The translations under genes were made by a program, and so were the position numbers. Below, in pieces: positions 27,960 through 37,706 of a DNA stretch of 64,000 nt. This DNA comes from Pelagibacteraceae bacterium AG-390-A02 (lineage in GTDB: Bacteria > Pseudomonadota > Alphaproteobacteria > Pelagibacterales > Pelagibacteraceae), in contig QCGU01000003.1 in the NCBI GenBank assembly GCA_003278165.1, positions 1 through 64,000 of the forward strand. Reading direction: 5' to 3'. How positions within the stretch are numbered: position 1 is the first letter of the stretch; each line of letters opens with the position of its first letter. The notes under the pieces are model-generated. The model saw only the letters and a program-made list of their open reading frames with translations, searched no databases and was not told the DNA's origin.

Positions 27960-28685
27960 ATGAAAATATTTCCCGCAATAGATATTAAAGACAAAAAATG
28001 TGTGAGGCTAGTTAAAGGAGACTTTGATAATAAAACTGAATATGAAATGTCTCCAATTGAACAGGCTGGAAAATATAAGGATTATGGTTTTAAAAACTTA
28101 CATATAGTAGATTTAGACGGAGCTTTAACTGGAGAAACAATTAATTTGGATATTATTCAAGAAATAGTAAAAAAATTTGATCTCAATATTGAAATTGGCG
28201 GAGGTATCAGAAATCTTGAGAGTATTCAGAAATATACTGATGCTGGTGTTGAAAAAGTTATTTTAGGAAGTGCTGCTATAAAAGATAAAAATTTTTTAAA
28301 AGAAGCTTGTGAAAATTTTCCAAATAAAATTGCATTAGGTTTAGATGCTAAAGATGGTTATTTATCGGTCTTAGGTTGGAAAGAAAATTCAAATCAATTA
28401 ACTTTAGATTACTTAAAAGAAGTGAATGATTATGGGGCAAGTAGATTGATTTATACCGATATTAATAGAGATGGTATGAAGCAAAGCCCAAATTTTGAGG
28501 AAACAGTAAAAGTTGCTGACACATCAAATTGTCCAGTAATTATATCAGGTGGAGTTTCATCAATAGATGACATTAAAAAGGCTAAGGAATTAAATAATAA
28601 AAATATTGAAGGTATTATAGTTGGAAAAGCTATATATGATGGCGATATAAAATTGGATGAATTAGCTAAGGAAGTAAATGCTTAA
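27960..28685 (+). CDS. hisA: ProFAR isomerase
   Basis: TIM-barrel enzyme of histidine synthesis. The first-strand catalytic aspartate is in [19 protein letters not shown] and the second-half aspartate in [10 protein letters not shown]. The phosphate-binding loops EIGGGIR and IISGGVSS are present. 241 aa. It overlaps hisF by 8 bases. Confidence 0.97.
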   Translation: MKIFPAIDIKDKKCVRLVKGDFDNKTEYEMSPIEQAGKYKDYGFKNLHIVDLDGALTGETINLDIIQEIVKKFDLNIEIGGGIRNLESIQKYTDAGVEKVILGSAAIKDKNFLKEACENFPNKIALGLDAKDGYLSVLGWKENSNQLTLDYLKEVNDYGASRLIYTDINRDGMKQSPNFEETVKVADTSNCPVIISGGVSSIDDIKKAKELNNKNIEGIIVGKAIYDGDIKLDELAKEVNA

Positions 28686-29433
28686 AAATAGAATAATACC
28701 TTGTTTAGATGTTAAAAATGGTCGTGTTGTAAAAGGGATTAACTTTATTGATCTGCAGGATGCAGGTGATCCAGTCGAACAGGCTAAAATTTACTCTGAT
28801 GGAGGAGCAGATGAAATTTGTTTCTTAGATATAACTGCATCAAATGAAAATAGAGATACAATTTATGATGTCGTAAAGAAAACTTCAAAAAAATGCTTTG
28901 TTCCATTAACAGTTGGAGGAGGTGTTAGAAGTGTTGATGATATAAATAAATTACTTAATTGTGGAGCAGATAAAGTTTCTATTAACACTGCAGCGGTTCA
29001 AAATTCAAAGGTGGTAGTTGAAAGCTCAAAAAAATTTGGGTCACAATGCATTGTGGTAGCTATTGATGCTAAAAAAAATGATGATAAATGGGAAATTTTT
29101 ACACATGGCGGAAGAAACAATACTGGAATTGATGCAATAGAATTTTCATCAAAAATGGAAAGTAGTGGAGCAGGTGAGCTATTAGTAACATCAATGGATA
29201 GAGATGGTACCCAGGTAGGTTATGATATTGAGCTTATGTCTAAAATTTCATCCAAGGTAAATATTCCTGTCATTGCATCAGGCGGAGTAGGGAATTTAGA
29301 TCATTTAGTTGATGGAATTAAATTGGGAAATGCTAGTGCAGTTTTAGCAGCATCAATATTTCATTATGGCAAACACTCTGTAAAAGAGGCTAAGGAATAT
29401 CTGGATTCAAAAGGAATACCTGTTAGAATTTAA
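28678..29433 (+). CDS. hisF: Imidazole glycerol phosphate synthase cyclase subunit
   Basis: Forms the imidazole ring using ammonia from HisH. The first-strand motif [18 protein letters not shown] holds the catalytic aspartate, and [15 protein letters not shown] holds the second. Phosphate loops VGGGVRS and IASGGVGN are intact. 251 aa. Overlaps hisA; hisE starts one base after its stop. Confidence 0.98.
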   Translation: MLKNRIIPCLDVKNGRVVKGINFIDLQDAGDPVEQAKIYSDGGADEICFLDITASNENRDTIYDVVKKTSKKCFVPLTVGGGVRSVDDINKLLNCGADKVSINTAAVQNSKVVVESSKKFGSQCIVVAIDAKKNDDKWEIFTHGGRNNTGIDAIEFSSKMESSGAGELLVTSMDRDGTQVGYDIELMSKISSKVNIPVIASGGVGNLDHLVDGIKLGNASAVLAASIFHYGKHSVKEAKEYLDSKGIPVRI

Positions 29434-29434
29434 T

Positions 29435-29707
29435 ATGCTTAATACATTAGAAAATTTAATTAGACTTGCAAGAGAGAGGAAAACTAACCCAGTTGAAGGT
29501 TCTTATACAAACAAATTACTTACAGATAAATTTCTCAGCAAAGCTAAGGTCTTAGAAGAAATTGATGAATTAATTGAAGCTATAGAAGAAAATACAAATA
29601 AAATACACGAAGCTGCTGACGTATTTTATCATTTATTAATGTATTTAGAAGCTAATGATGTGAAAATTGAAGATGTAATGGAAGAATTAGAAAAAAGAAA
29701 AAAATGA
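29435..29707 (+). CDS. hisE: Phosphoribosyl-ATP pyrophosphatase
   Basis: Histidine step 2, hydrolysing PRATP to PRAMP. The 90 aa all-helical MazG-like protein shows NPVEGSYTNKLL and VLEEIDELIEAI, then EAADVFYHLLMYLEA, the metal-binding acidic motif. Monofunctional, so HisI must be elsewhere. It overlaps the HIT gene by 4 bases (ATGA). Confidence 0.95.
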   Translation: MLNTLENLIRLARERKTNPVEGSYTNKLLTDKFLSKAKVLEEIDELIEAIEENTNKIHEAADVFYHLLMYLEANDVKIEDVMEELEKRKK

Positions 29708-30069
29708 GCTACGATGACAATAATATTTTTGCTAAAATTTTACGTGGAGAGATACCTTGTAATAAAATTTACGAAGATGATTATGTTTTGTCATTTCATG
29801 ATATCAACCCACAAAAGAAAGTTCATGCTTTAGTAATTCCTAAGGGAAAATATATTGACCTTGATGATTTTAGTATGAATGCATCATCAGAAGAGATGGT
29901 GGGTCTTTTAAAAGGTATTAATATAGTTGCAAAAAAGCTAGGTATATCAACAGAAGTAGGCCAAGGTTATAGGGCACTCGCTAATATTAGTGAACATGGG
30001 GGTCAAGAGGTACCTCATTTACATTTTCATTTATTTGGTGGTGAACGTGTTGGAAAAATGGTCGAGTGA
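29704..30069 (+). CDS. hinT: HIT-family nucleotide hydrolase/transferase
   Basis: Purine nucleotide phosphoramidase-type HIT protein. The histidine triad is PHLHFHLFGGERVG at the C-terminus, and the N-terminus NIFAKILRGEIPCNKIYEDD is typical of HINT. 121 aa. Coupled to hisE and to the following acetyltransferase gene by 4-base overlaps, making it part of the his transcript. Physiological substrate is not known. Confidence 0.94.
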   Translation: MSYDDNNIFAKILRGEIPCNKIYEDDYVLSFHDINPQKKVHALVIPKGKYIDLDDFSMNASSEEMVGLLKGINIVAKKLGISTEVGQGYRALANISEHGGQEVPHLHFHLFGGERVGKMVE

Positions 30070-30569
30070 AAGAAGAAGTTAAAAGAAATTATCTAGAAAT
30101 AAACTCACTTCATGATTTAAAAGAGGGTGAACAACCTTCAGAAGATTATAAAGTTAATTTAATTGAACCAACTGATTTTCAGTTAAATAAATTTTTTTAT
30201 AAAAATATTGGTAAAAAACATAAGTGGATTGATAGATTGATATGGAATGAAGAGCAGTGGATCAAATATGTCTCTAATAAAAACGTCAAAACATTTGTAT
30301 TAATGAATAAAAAAGATTTGGTAGGTTTTTTTGAATTAATTATCCATCTAGATAAAAAAGAGGTAGAGATCGCATATTTTGGAATATTAGAAGAATATCA
30401 AAATAAAAAATTAGGATCATTTTTGTTATCAGACGCCATTAAAAAATCATTCCAAGAAAATGTAGATAGAGTTTGGCTTCATACATGTTCTTTAGATCAC
30501 AAAAATGCACTTTATAATTATTTAGCAAGAGGAATGAAAATTTTTAAATCAGAGATTGTTAAAATTTAA
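30066..30569 (+). CDS. GNAT-family N-acetyltransferase
   Basis: 167 aa with the GNAT fold: the central strand VEIAYFGILEEYQNKKLGSF contains the acetyl-CoA pyrophosphate loop (Q-x-K-x-L-G-S, a divergent Q/RxxGxG/A), followed by LLSDAIKKSF and the C-terminal VWLHTCSLDHKNALYNY with the conserved asparagine and tyrosine. The start is GTG overlapping the hinT stop by 4 bases. The acceptor substrate is unknown; a small molecule or protein N-terminus are both possible. Confidence 0.85.
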   Translation: MKEEVKRNYLEINSLHDLKEGEQPSEDYKVNLIEPTDFQLNKFFYKNIGKKHKWIDRLIWNEEQWIKYVSNKNVKTFVLMNKKDLVGFFELIIHLDKKEVEIAYFGILEEYQNKKLGSFLLSDAIKKSFQENVDRVWLHTCSLDHKNALYNYLARGMKIFKSEIVKI

Positions 30570-31111
30570 TTTTGAAGAGGAGTTTTAAATATTTTTTCGT
30601 CAACTATTTGATTTGATTTAACTGAATAAAGAAGTGTTACCGCAGAATTTTGATATACATCTTTAGTTTGCCAGCCAATTAAATTGTAATCATTTATATC
30701 AAAAAAAATCTCTATAGATTGATTATTTTCTTTAATTGTAAATTTTATTAGAGAATTATTAATATTTTCTTCATTCAATTCTGAAATTTTTTTTAACAAG
30801 AAATTTTTATCTAAAATAAAATTCAAAGGTGTTTTATCCAATGGGTATCTATAATAGCTTGAAGTGGTTTTTATAACTAAAGATTTTCCATTTGAAACTA
30901 TAACTTTATTTTTTTTATCATAATCACAAAACATTTTTTTTGGATATTGAATTGTACATTTCCCAAATTCAATTTTTCCATTAATATTTTGTTCAAAATC
31001 AAAATTTAAGTTTGAAGTATTTTTTAATTTATTAATTATTTGATCTTTATTATTTGCATTTACTTCGCTAGATAAACTAATGAGACAAACTAAAAATAGG
31101 ACTCTCAACAT
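30566..31111 (-). CDS. lolA: Outer-membrane lipoprotein carrier protein LolA
   Basis: Periplasmic shuttle for lipoproteins. It has a signal peptide (MLRVLFLVCLISLSSEVNA) and then a LolA-like half-barrel. Recognisable strands are FDFEQNINGKIEFGKCTIQYPKKMFCDY, quoted here as its core GKCTIQYPKKMF, and the later YRYPLDKTPLNFILDK. At 181 aa it is of usual size. The position directly downstream of ftsK (one shared base) matches the conserved ftsK-lolA order and strengthens the call. Confidence 0.85.
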   Translation of the reverse strand: MLRVLFLVCLISLSSEVNANNKDQIINKLKNTSNLNFDFEQNINGKIEFGKCTIQYPKKMFCDYDKKNKVIVSNGKSLVIKTTSSYYRYPLDKTPLNFILDKNFLLKKISELNEENINNSLIKFTIKENNQSIEIFFDINDYNLIGWQTKDVYQNSAVTLLYSVKSNQIVDEKIFKTPLQN

Positions 31112-33195
31112 TAAAGAACGTCTCTTTTACCTACATGATTTGCTTTGCTAACAATTCCATTAGCTTCCATCATGTCAATTATTCTTGCAGCCCTATTGTA
31201 ACCAATTTGAAGTTTTCTCTGTAAGAATGAGGTAGAAGCTTTTCCTTCAGATCTAATTATTTCAACAGCTTGTTGATATAACTCATCCCTATCTCCTTGA
31301 TCTGTATTTGATCCCAATTCCTTTTCGTCTGCAAAATTCAAGATCTCGTCAATATAGTCTGGTTCTGCTTGTGATCTTAAAAAATTGTTTATTTTCTCTA
31401 TTTCATTATCTGAAACAAATGGAGCATGAATTCTTACTATTCGATTAGCAGATGACATATATAGCATGTCTCCCTTTCCTAATAACTGTTCTGCTCCTTG
31501 TTCACCTAGAATTGTTCTACTATCTATTTTTGAAGTTACTTGAAAAGATATTCTTGTTGGAAAATTAGCTTTAATTGTACCTGTTATTACGTCAACACTA
31601 GGTCTTTGTGTAGCCATAATAATATGAATCCCAGCAGCTCTAGCCATTTGAGATAATTTTTGAATATAGTTTTCTATCTCTTTACCTGCTACTAACATTA
31701 AATCTGACATTTCATCTACAACCACCACTATGTAGGGCATAGGAAGTTTATGCTTGGTGTTGTAACCATCAATATTTCTAACTCCTTCTTTTGTCATTAA
31801 CCTGTATCTACTCTCCATTTCTTTTACTACCCAACCAAGAACTGATGCGGCTTTTTTAGCTTCAGTTATTACAGGGCAAAGTAAGTGAGGTATGCCTTCA
31901 TAAGTTGATAGCTCAAGCATTTTAGGATCTATTAATATAAACTTACATCTTTCAGGTGTGTGGCGGTAAAGAAGTGATAAAATAATTGTATTAATGCAAA
32001 CAGATTTTCCTGAACCTGTAGTACCGGCAATTAGCAAATGAGGCATAGATGATAGATCTCCCACAATAGGTTTCCCAGAAATATTTTTACCAAGAGCTAT
32101 TGGTAATTTTGTTTCCTTCTTTTTAAAATCGGCATTATTTAAAATTTCACTAAGATAGACATTTTCTCTAGAATTATTTGGTAACTCAATCCCTACAGTA
32201 TTGTTGCCTGGTATAGTTGAAATTCTTGCAGATTCAGAACTAGTATTTCTAGCAATATCATCAGATAAATTTATAATTTTAGAAACCTTTACCCCAGCAG
32301 CTGGCTCAAATTCATTGAGTGTTACAACTGGACCATGACTTACTTTTTGAATTTCTCCCTTAACCCCAAAGTCCATTAGTATTTTTTCTAAAAATTTAGG
32401 GTCCGTCGCCTCATTTTTGTCTGAGTTTTCTCTTTCTTTCTTTAATGGAACTTTTAATAAATCTATCTTAGGTAATTGAAATTTATTTTTGCTGCTCGAT
32501 TTACTCTCTGCTTTAATAAATGGTAAATCCTCTTGTATTAAGTTTTTGATTTCTTCTTGAGGAATATATTCACTTATAAGTTCACTTCTGTCTGTATATG
32601 ATTTATTTTCTTTTTTAGAAAATAATTTGATAATTTTAATTATTGAATTATAGAATTTAATTGGATGAAAATTGATACTTAATAAAAATAAAGAAATTAC
32701 CAATATAATTAAAACATAATAAATTAAAGTTTCATTTATAAGAATAATCGAAGTTAAAAAGGTTTGTCTAAAATAATTTCCAACAAAACCTCCATTTCCA
32801 TTTATATAAAGTGTGAAAGCATCAGAATAAAAATAGCTTAAAAATAATGTCCCAAAAATAGTATACAATACAGCTATAAAAGTATTTTCAATTATTAAAA
32901 AAAACTCTTTTAGACGAAAAATATTGATTCCAGTTATTATGTATGTGAAAGAAATTAGATAAGCAATAAATCCAAAAGATTGAAAAAAAAGATCAGAAAT
33001 AAAACTTCCTTGAAAACCTAATAAATTTTTAATTTTAGTATCTTTAGGAAAAATAAAGTTAGGGTCCTCAGGTGAATATGAAAAAAGTGCAATAAATAAA
33101 AGAATACCAACAGAAAAAATCATGATGCCAGATATTTCTGCTAATCGCTTTAAAGTAAAATTAAGTAATAAATTAGCTGTTTTTTTAATATCCAT
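31111..33195 (-). CDS. ftsK: DNA translocase FtsK
   Basis: Septum-anchored motor that clears chromosome termini and activates XerCD. Four hydrophobic helices in the first ~180 residues form the membrane anchor. The linker is short and charged rather than long and repetitive. The motor carries LLIAGTTGSGKSVCINT (Walker A), VVVVDEMSDLM (Walker B) and MATQRPSVDVITG. The C-terminal gamma winged helix (GKASTSFLQRKLQIGYNRAARI) recognises KOPS. 694 aa, a compact version. Confidence 0.97.
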   Translation of the reverse strand: MDIKKTANLLLNFTLKRLAEISGIMIFSVGILLFIALFSYSPEDPNFIFPKDTKIKNLLGFQGSFISDLFFQSFGFIAYLISFTYIITGINIFRLKEFFLIIENTFIAVLYTIFGTLFLSYFYSDAFTLYINGNGGFVGNYFRQTFLTSIILINETLIYYVLIILVISLFLLSINFHPIKFYNSIIKIIKLFSKKENKSYTDRSELISEYIPQEEIKNLIQEDLPFIKAESKSSSKNKFQLPKIDLLKVPLKKERENSDKNEATDPKFLEKILMDFGVKGEIQKVSHGPVVTLNEFEPAAGVKVSKIINLSDDIARNTSSESARISTIPGNNTVGIELPNNSRENVYLSEILNNADFKKKETKLPIALGKNISGKPIVGDLSSMPHLLIAGTTGSGKSVCINTIILSLLYRHTPERCKFILIDPKMLELSTYEGIPHLLCPVITEAKKAASVLGWVVKEMESRYRLMTKEGVRNIDGYNTKHKLPMPYIVVVVDEMSDLMLVAGKEIENYIQKLSQMARAAGIHIIMATQRPSVDVITGTIKANFPTRISFQVTSKIDSRTILGEQGAEQLLGKGDMLYMSSANRIVRIHAPFVSDNEIEKINNFLRSQAEPDYIDEILNFADEKELGSNTDQGDRDELYQQAVEIIRSEGKASTSFLQRKLQIGYNRAARIIDMMEANGIVSKANHVGKRDVL

Positions 33196-33257
33196 TTATA
33201 CAAATCAATTATACCACTTTGTATCATCTAATTTTTGTTGTTAAAATTAAAAATAAT

Positions 33258-34334
33258 ATGAGGATTTGTATAATAGGAGGTGGACTCACTAGTTTAGCTT
33301 TAGCGAAAGCTTTAGTTAATCAGAATATATATGTTGATATCTTAAGCGATAAAAAAAAACAAATAATCGATCAATCTAGAACTATTGGAATTACAAAAAG
33401 TAATATTGAATATTTTAATAATAATATAATTAATATTGATAGAGTAATTTGGAAATTAAATAAAATTGAAATTTTTTCTGATAAATTAAATAAAGAAAAA
33501 TTATTAGAATTCCAAAATAAAAACCAAGAACTCTTTTCAATGGTTAGAAGTTTTGATATTTATAATATTCTAGAAAAAAGTCTCAAAAGAAATAAATTTT
33601 TTAAAATACAAAATAAAATAAATTTAGAAAATATTCAGAATAAGTATAATCTTTTGATAAATTTAAATTTTTCAAACTTAATTACAAAAAAATTTTTTAG
33701 TAAAAAAATTATCAAAAAATATAAAAGCTCAGCTTATACTTTAATATTGGAACATGATAAAATTAGCAATAAAATTGCAAGACAAGTTTTTACAAGGATT
33801 GGACCCTTAGCATTTTTACCTATCTCTGACAAAAAAACTTCTATTGTATATTCAATAAAAAATAGTGCTAAAATAAAAAAAGAAAATCTGATAGAACTTA
33901 TAAACTTATACAATCCCAACTATAAAATTAAAAAATTTGAAAAAATTTCTTCATTTGAATTGTTATCTGTTAATCTAAGAAATTATTATCATAAAAATGT
34001 CTTAGCTTTTGGTGAATTAATTCACAAAATACATCCTCTAGCTGGACAAGGTTTTAATATGACTATTAGAGATATAAAAATCTTATTAGAGATAATTCAA
34101 AATAAAATAGATCTTGGATTACCATTAAATAGTTCAGTTAATCAAGAATTTCAAAACAAAATAAAACATAGAAATTTTATTTTTTCAAACGGAATTGACT
34201 TCATTTATGAGTTTTTTAATTACGAGAGAAAAATTAAAAATAATTTTCTTGTAAACTCTATAAAATACATGGGTAGCAAAAGTTATATAAACAACATGCT
34301 AAAAAAAATAGCGGATAATGGTTTAAATTATTGA
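33258..34334 (+). CDS. UbiH/UbiF/COQ6-type FAD monooxygenase
   Basis: Flavoprotein hydroxylase likely acting in ubiquinone biosynthesis. The FAD dinucleotide fold is at the N-terminus (MRICIIGGGLTSLALAKAL) and the second FAD motif is HPLAGQGFNMTIRDI near residue 260. The ATG at 33258 puts the GxGxxG-type motif at the usual position; the upstream ORF-track start would add a nonconserved tail. 358 aa. Which ring carbon it hydroxylates cannot be told from the sequence. The middle is divergent and very lysine/asparagine-rich. Confidence 0.85.
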   Translation: MRICIIGGGLTSLALAKALVNQNIYVDILSDKKKQIIDQSRTIGITKSNIEYFNNNIINIDRVIWKLNKIEIFSDKLNKEKLLEFQNKNQELFSMVRSFDIYNILEKSLKRNKFFKIQNKINLENIQNKYNLLINLNFSNLITKKFFSKKIIKKYKSSAYTLILEHDKISNKIARQVFTRIGPLAFLPISDKKTSIVYSIKNSAKIKKENLIELINLYNPNYKIKKFEKISSFELLSVNLRNYYHKNVLAFGELIHKIHPLAGQGFNMTIRDIKILLEIIQNKIDLGLPLNSSVNQEFQNKIKHRNFIFSNGIDFIYEFFNYERKIKNNFLVNSIKYMGSKSYINNMLKKIADNGLNY

Positions 34335-34976
34335 TTATTGTATAGTGTTATTTTCATAGATATCGTGAGTATATGTTTTTAATATCTCAGCAATTTTATT
34401 TTTTCTAATATCTATATTTTGAGCTTCTAATAAAACTTGTTTTTCCTCTAGAGAAAAGGGTGATGCCATAGCTAAGGCATTTATTGTTTCTTCAAGATTC
34501 TGATTTTGTAAAGCCTTCCAGTTTATAATAAAACCTTTTTTGTCAAACAACGATTTTAAATCTTTAAAAATTAATTCAAGATCTGAAAATTTTAGTTCAT
34601 TATTTTTTACATCCAAGTCATTTAAATATTTTTTGCAATCTACTTCAAATTCTCTATATTTTTTATTTGAAATTATTTCATTTAATTTTTCAAATCTAAT
34701 TATACCTTTAAGTTCAATTAAATATCTTCCGTCTTCGGTTTTGTTAAAACTAGTAATTTTTCCAATACAACCAACTTTATGCAGTTCTGGTTTTATTTTT
34801 TCTAATTTATCTAAATTCATTGGTTGTATAATCCCGATTAATTTATTTGATTTCATAGCATCATCAACCATGTCTAAATATCTAGGCTCAAAAATATTTA
34901 ATGGAACAGATGTTTTTGGGAAAAAAATGAAATTATTCAAAGGAAATACAGGAATTATTTTTGGTAATTTGTTCAT
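34335..34976 (-). CDS. LON-domain (Lon protease N-terminal-like) protein
   Basis: 213 aa protein consisting only of the Lon substrate-binding (PUA-like plus helical) domain: IIPVFPLNNFIFFPKTSVPLNIFEPRY at the start, quoted here as PLNNFIFFPKTSVPLNIFEP, then IGIIQP and a GCIGKITSF strand. No ATPase or protease domain follows. Such stand-alone proteins are common near ubiH-like or thioredoxin genes in alphaproteobacteria; their function is not established. Convergent with the hydroxylase gene, whose stop abuts its own. Confidence 0.88.
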   Translation of the reverse strand: MNKLPKIIPVFPLNNFIFFPKTSVPLNIFEPRYLDMVDDAMKSNKLIGIIQPMNLDKLEKIKPELHKVGCIGKITSFNKTEDGRYLIELKGIIRFEKLNEIISNKKYREFEVDCKKYLNDLDVKNNELKFSDLELIFKDLKSLFDKKGFIINWKALQNQNLEETINALAMASPFSLEEKQVLLEAQNIDIRKNKIAEILKTYTHDIYENNTIQ

Positions 34977-35019
34977 AAATTATTTAAGAATATTATTATT
35001 TATATAAAGTAATTAATAA

Positions 35020-36633
35020 ATGAACAATACACCTTTTACTACAAATTCTTTAATTTTAAATGCTTTTGAATTTATAAAAAAAAAAGATTTCTTAAAGGCT
35101 AAAAAATTATTGGAAAAAGCAATTTCTATTAACCCAGAAATATTTGAGGCAAATCACAATTTAGCTATATTAAATTTTCAATTAGGTAATATAGATGACT
35201 CAATTTTATTTTTTGAAAAATCTAAAAAATTAAAACCTGAATTCACTCAAGTATATTTCAACACAGCTTTAGCATATGATAGGGCAAATAATATAGAATT
35301 GGCAATTCAAAATTTTAAAAAGGTTACAGAACTAGATTCCACTAACTCTTTAGCATTTCTTAATATTGGCATTTTGTATAAAAAGAAATTTAACTCAATT
35401 AAAGCCGTAGATTACTTAAATAAATCTTTAGATTTAGACTCAAATAATCTTTTAGCTTATCATGAATTATTTGGTTTGTATGAGAGATCTAACCAAATGA
35501 AAGAATATGAAATATTACTTGATAAGTTTAAAAAATCATCAATAGAAGAAGATCTATTTAATTTTTATTATGCAATTTATAATTTTAGCCAAAAGAATTA
35601 CCATAAGGCTATTGAAGTTTTTGAAAAAATAAATTTAAAAAAAGAGTATCTACATCAAAATATAAATAAACATACATTCCTGGCTAAAAGCTATGATCAT
35701 ATAAATAAATTTGATAAAGCATACCAGCACTTTAAAAAAAATAATGAACTAGTAAATTCTGCTTTTGGTAAAAATATTAATGAAAAAAATTTTGTAAATT
35801 ATATAAATCTGAGAATTAACTTCTTTAAAAATTTTAAGCAACAAAACTGGAAGAAATTTCATATTAAAAATGACTATAAAGAGCCTATTTTTATAATTGG
35901 TTTTCCCAGATCTGGAACAACTCTACTGGATACTGTTTTAAGAACAAATAAATTTGTTGAAGTTGTGGAGGAAAAACCAACCTTAAGAAATTTTTTAACT
36001 GAGCTAGAAAAAAAAACTAATAGTGACCTTAGTTTGATAAACGATCTAGACGAAGAATATATATATAAGATGCAAAATTTTTATTTTTCTGAAAGAGAAA
36101 AGTATTTAAAAAATAAGAACGTAGATTTTATAATTGATAAAATGCCATTAAATATAATTCATATTGGTGAAATTTTACGTTTTTTTCCTAATGCAAAATT
36201 TATATTTGCATTAAGAAACCCTTATGATTGTGTATTAAGTTGTTTCATGCAGCAGTTTGATTTAAATCCTGCAATGAAAAATTTTTTAAGTATTGAGGGT
36301 TCAGCTAATTTGTATGATTTAGTAATGAAATTATGGAAAATTTATACAAATAAATTTCAAATTAATTATCATTTTGTAAAATATGAAGATATTGTCTTAA
36401 ATTTTGAAAAAACTACAAAAGATCTTTATAATTATTTAGAATTGACCTGGTCTAACGATGTTAAGAATTTCTATATCACTGGAAAAAATAGACTGGATAT
36501 TTCAACACCGAGTTATAATCAAGTCAGTTCGCCATTGTACTCCAGATCTTTAGAAAGATGGAAAAATTATAAAGAGCATTTCGTAGATTTAGAAAACATT
36601 TTAGATTTTTGGGTTAATGAGTTTAATTATTAA
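35020..36633 (+). CDS. TPR-repeat sulfotransferase
   Basis: Two-part protein of 537 aa. Residues 1 to about 270 are tetratricopeptide repeats (for example AFEFIKKKDFLKAKKLLEKA, ANHNLAILNFQLGN). Residues ~287-537 are a sulfotransferase domain with the 5'-PAPS loop IIGFPRSGTTLLD and the 3'-phosphate motif FALRNPYDCVLSCF. Both PAPS-binding motifs look complete. The acceptor is unknown; carbohydrate, lipid and protein tyrosine are all possible for this family. It is followed 26 bases later by a second, different sulfotransferase. No signal peptide is visible. Confidence 0.87.
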   Translation: MNNTPFTTNSLILNAFEFIKKKDFLKAKKLLEKAISINPEIFEANHNLAILNFQLGNIDDSILFFEKSKKLKPEFTQVYFNTALAYDRANNIELAIQNFKKVTELDSTNSLAFLNIGILYKKKFNSIKAVDYLNKSLDLDSNNLLAYHELFGLYERSNQMKEYEILLDKFKKSSIEEDLFNFYYAIYNFSQKNYHKAIEVFEKINLKKEYLHQNINKHTFLAKSYDHINKFDKAYQHFKKNNELVNSAFGKNINEKNFVNYINLRINFFKNFKQQNWKKFHIKNDYKEPIFIIGFPRSGTTLLDTVLRTNKFVEVVEEKPTLRNFLTELEKKTNSDLSLINDLDEEYIYKMQNFYFSEREKYLKNKNVDFIIDKMPLNIIHIGEILRFFPNAKFIFALRNPYDCVLSCFMQQFDLNPAMKNFLSIEGSANLYDLVMKLWKIYTNKFQINYHFVKYEDIVLNFEKTTKDLYNYLELTWSNDVKNFYITGKNRLDISTPSYNQVSSPLYSRSLERWKNYKEHFVDLENILDFWVNEFNY

Positions 36634-36659
36634 AATTAATTTTTTAGGATTGTAGGCTA

Positions 36660-37514
36660 ATGATTTTTTGGATAGCATCGTATCCCAAAAGTGGAAATAC
36701 GTGGATACGTGCTTTAATAAGTTCTTATTACTACACAGAAGATGGTATTTTTAATGAAAGTAAAATACACAATATTGATCAATTCCCTCAAAAGAAATAT
36801 TTTAAAGACTTTAAATACGATCAAACTATTGTAAATGATACTGCTAGACTTTGGTTGAAAGCGCAGAAAAAAATTAATTTAGATAAAAGATTAAGATTTT
36901 TTAAAACTCATAATGTATTTGGAAATTTAAATGGGAACCCTTTTACAGATAATTCAAATTCTATTGGAGCAATTTATGTAGTTAGAGATCCTAGAAATGT
37001 AATTACATCTTTAAAAAATCATTATGAGCTAAATGACGATCAGGCTTACAGTTGGATAATTAATGAAAATAATTACATTTATGATACTCATAATTTTGAG
37101 GAGGATGGTTATAGCGATTTTCAATTTATTAGTTCTTGGAGTACAAATTATAAATCATGGAAAGTTCAAAAGAAAATTCCAATTAAAATAATTAAGTATG
37201 AAGATCTTCTCAATGAAACTTACTTAATTTTTAAAGATCTTATCAATTTTATTAATATGCTAGTAAATAATAGTGAGCAGATAAATAGGGATAAATTAAA
37301 AAAAGTAATAGACTCAACATTATTTGACAAATTAAGAAAAGAAGAACAAGATAAAGGTTTTACCGAGTCAGTTGTGTCTAGAGATGGAAGAAGAAAGATA
37401 CCATTTTTTAATTTAGGACCAAAGAATGATTGGAATAAAATTTTAAATATCAAAATGGCAAAAAAAATAGAGGAAGTTTTTGCAGATAGTATGAAAGATT
37501 TAAGTTACAGATAA
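36660..37514 (+). CDS. Sulfotransferase (Sulfotransfer_1-like)
   Basis: 284 aa cytosolic-type sulfotransferase. The 5'-PAPS loop is at the very N-terminus (WIASYPKSGNTWIRALI), the 3'-phosphate motif is YVVRDPRNVITSL, and the C-terminal GPKNDWNKIL segment resembles the RKGxxGDWK loop that closes over PAPS. It probably acts with, or after, the preceding TPR sulfotransferase, as the gap is 26 bases. The acceptor is not known. An upstream SD-like AGGATTG is weak. Confidence 0.87.
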   Translation: MIFWIASYPKSGNTWIRALISSYYYTEDGIFNESKIHNIDQFPQKKYFKDFKYDQTIVNDTARLWLKAQKKINLDKRLRFFKTHNVFGNLNGNPFTDNSNSIGAIYVVRDPRNVITSLKNHYELNDDQAYSWIINENNYIYDTHNFEEDGYSDFQFISSWSTNYKSWKVQKKIPIKIIKYEDLLNETYLIFKDLINFINMLVNNSEQINRDKLKKVIDSTLFDKLRKEEQDKGFTESVVSRDGRRKIPFFNLGPKNDWNKILNIKMAKKIEEVFADSMKDLSYR

Positions 37515-37625
37515 AATTTAAATCAAATATTTTTCTCACTCTAAAAGATGGTTAATTAAAAATTTTATAAATTTTCTTATTGCTTGCAATTATAAAGGTC
37601 GCTATTTATAATACTTTTAAAATAA

Positions 37626-37700
37626 GCGGGCATAGCTCAGTGGTAGAGCGTCTCGTTGCCAACGAGAAGGTCGAGGGTTCGACCCCCTTTGCCCGCTCCA
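37626..37700 (+). tRNA. tRNA-Gly (anticodon GCC)
   Basis: Full cloverleaf: acceptor GCGGGCA/TGCCCGC, D-arm GCTC/GAGC with AGTGGTA, anticodon stem CTCGT/ACGAG with loop TTGCCAA (anticodon GCC), T-arm with GGTTCGACC, discriminator T and an encoded CCA. It is followed within 7 bases by the pterin dehydratase ORF. The ORF-track start at 37656 lies inside this tRNA and is not used. Confidence 0.97.
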
Positions 37701-37706
37701 AATTTT

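Noticed and set aside
19441-30569. Possible frameshifts suggested by long A runs
   Set aside because: All reading frames across the A/T homopolymers stay open and full-length, so no sequence break is supported.
37656-37706. ORF-track start of the pterin dehydratase inside tRNA-Gly
   Set aside because: The first 17 codons are the tRNA itself; the ATG at 37707 gives a normal-length enzyme.
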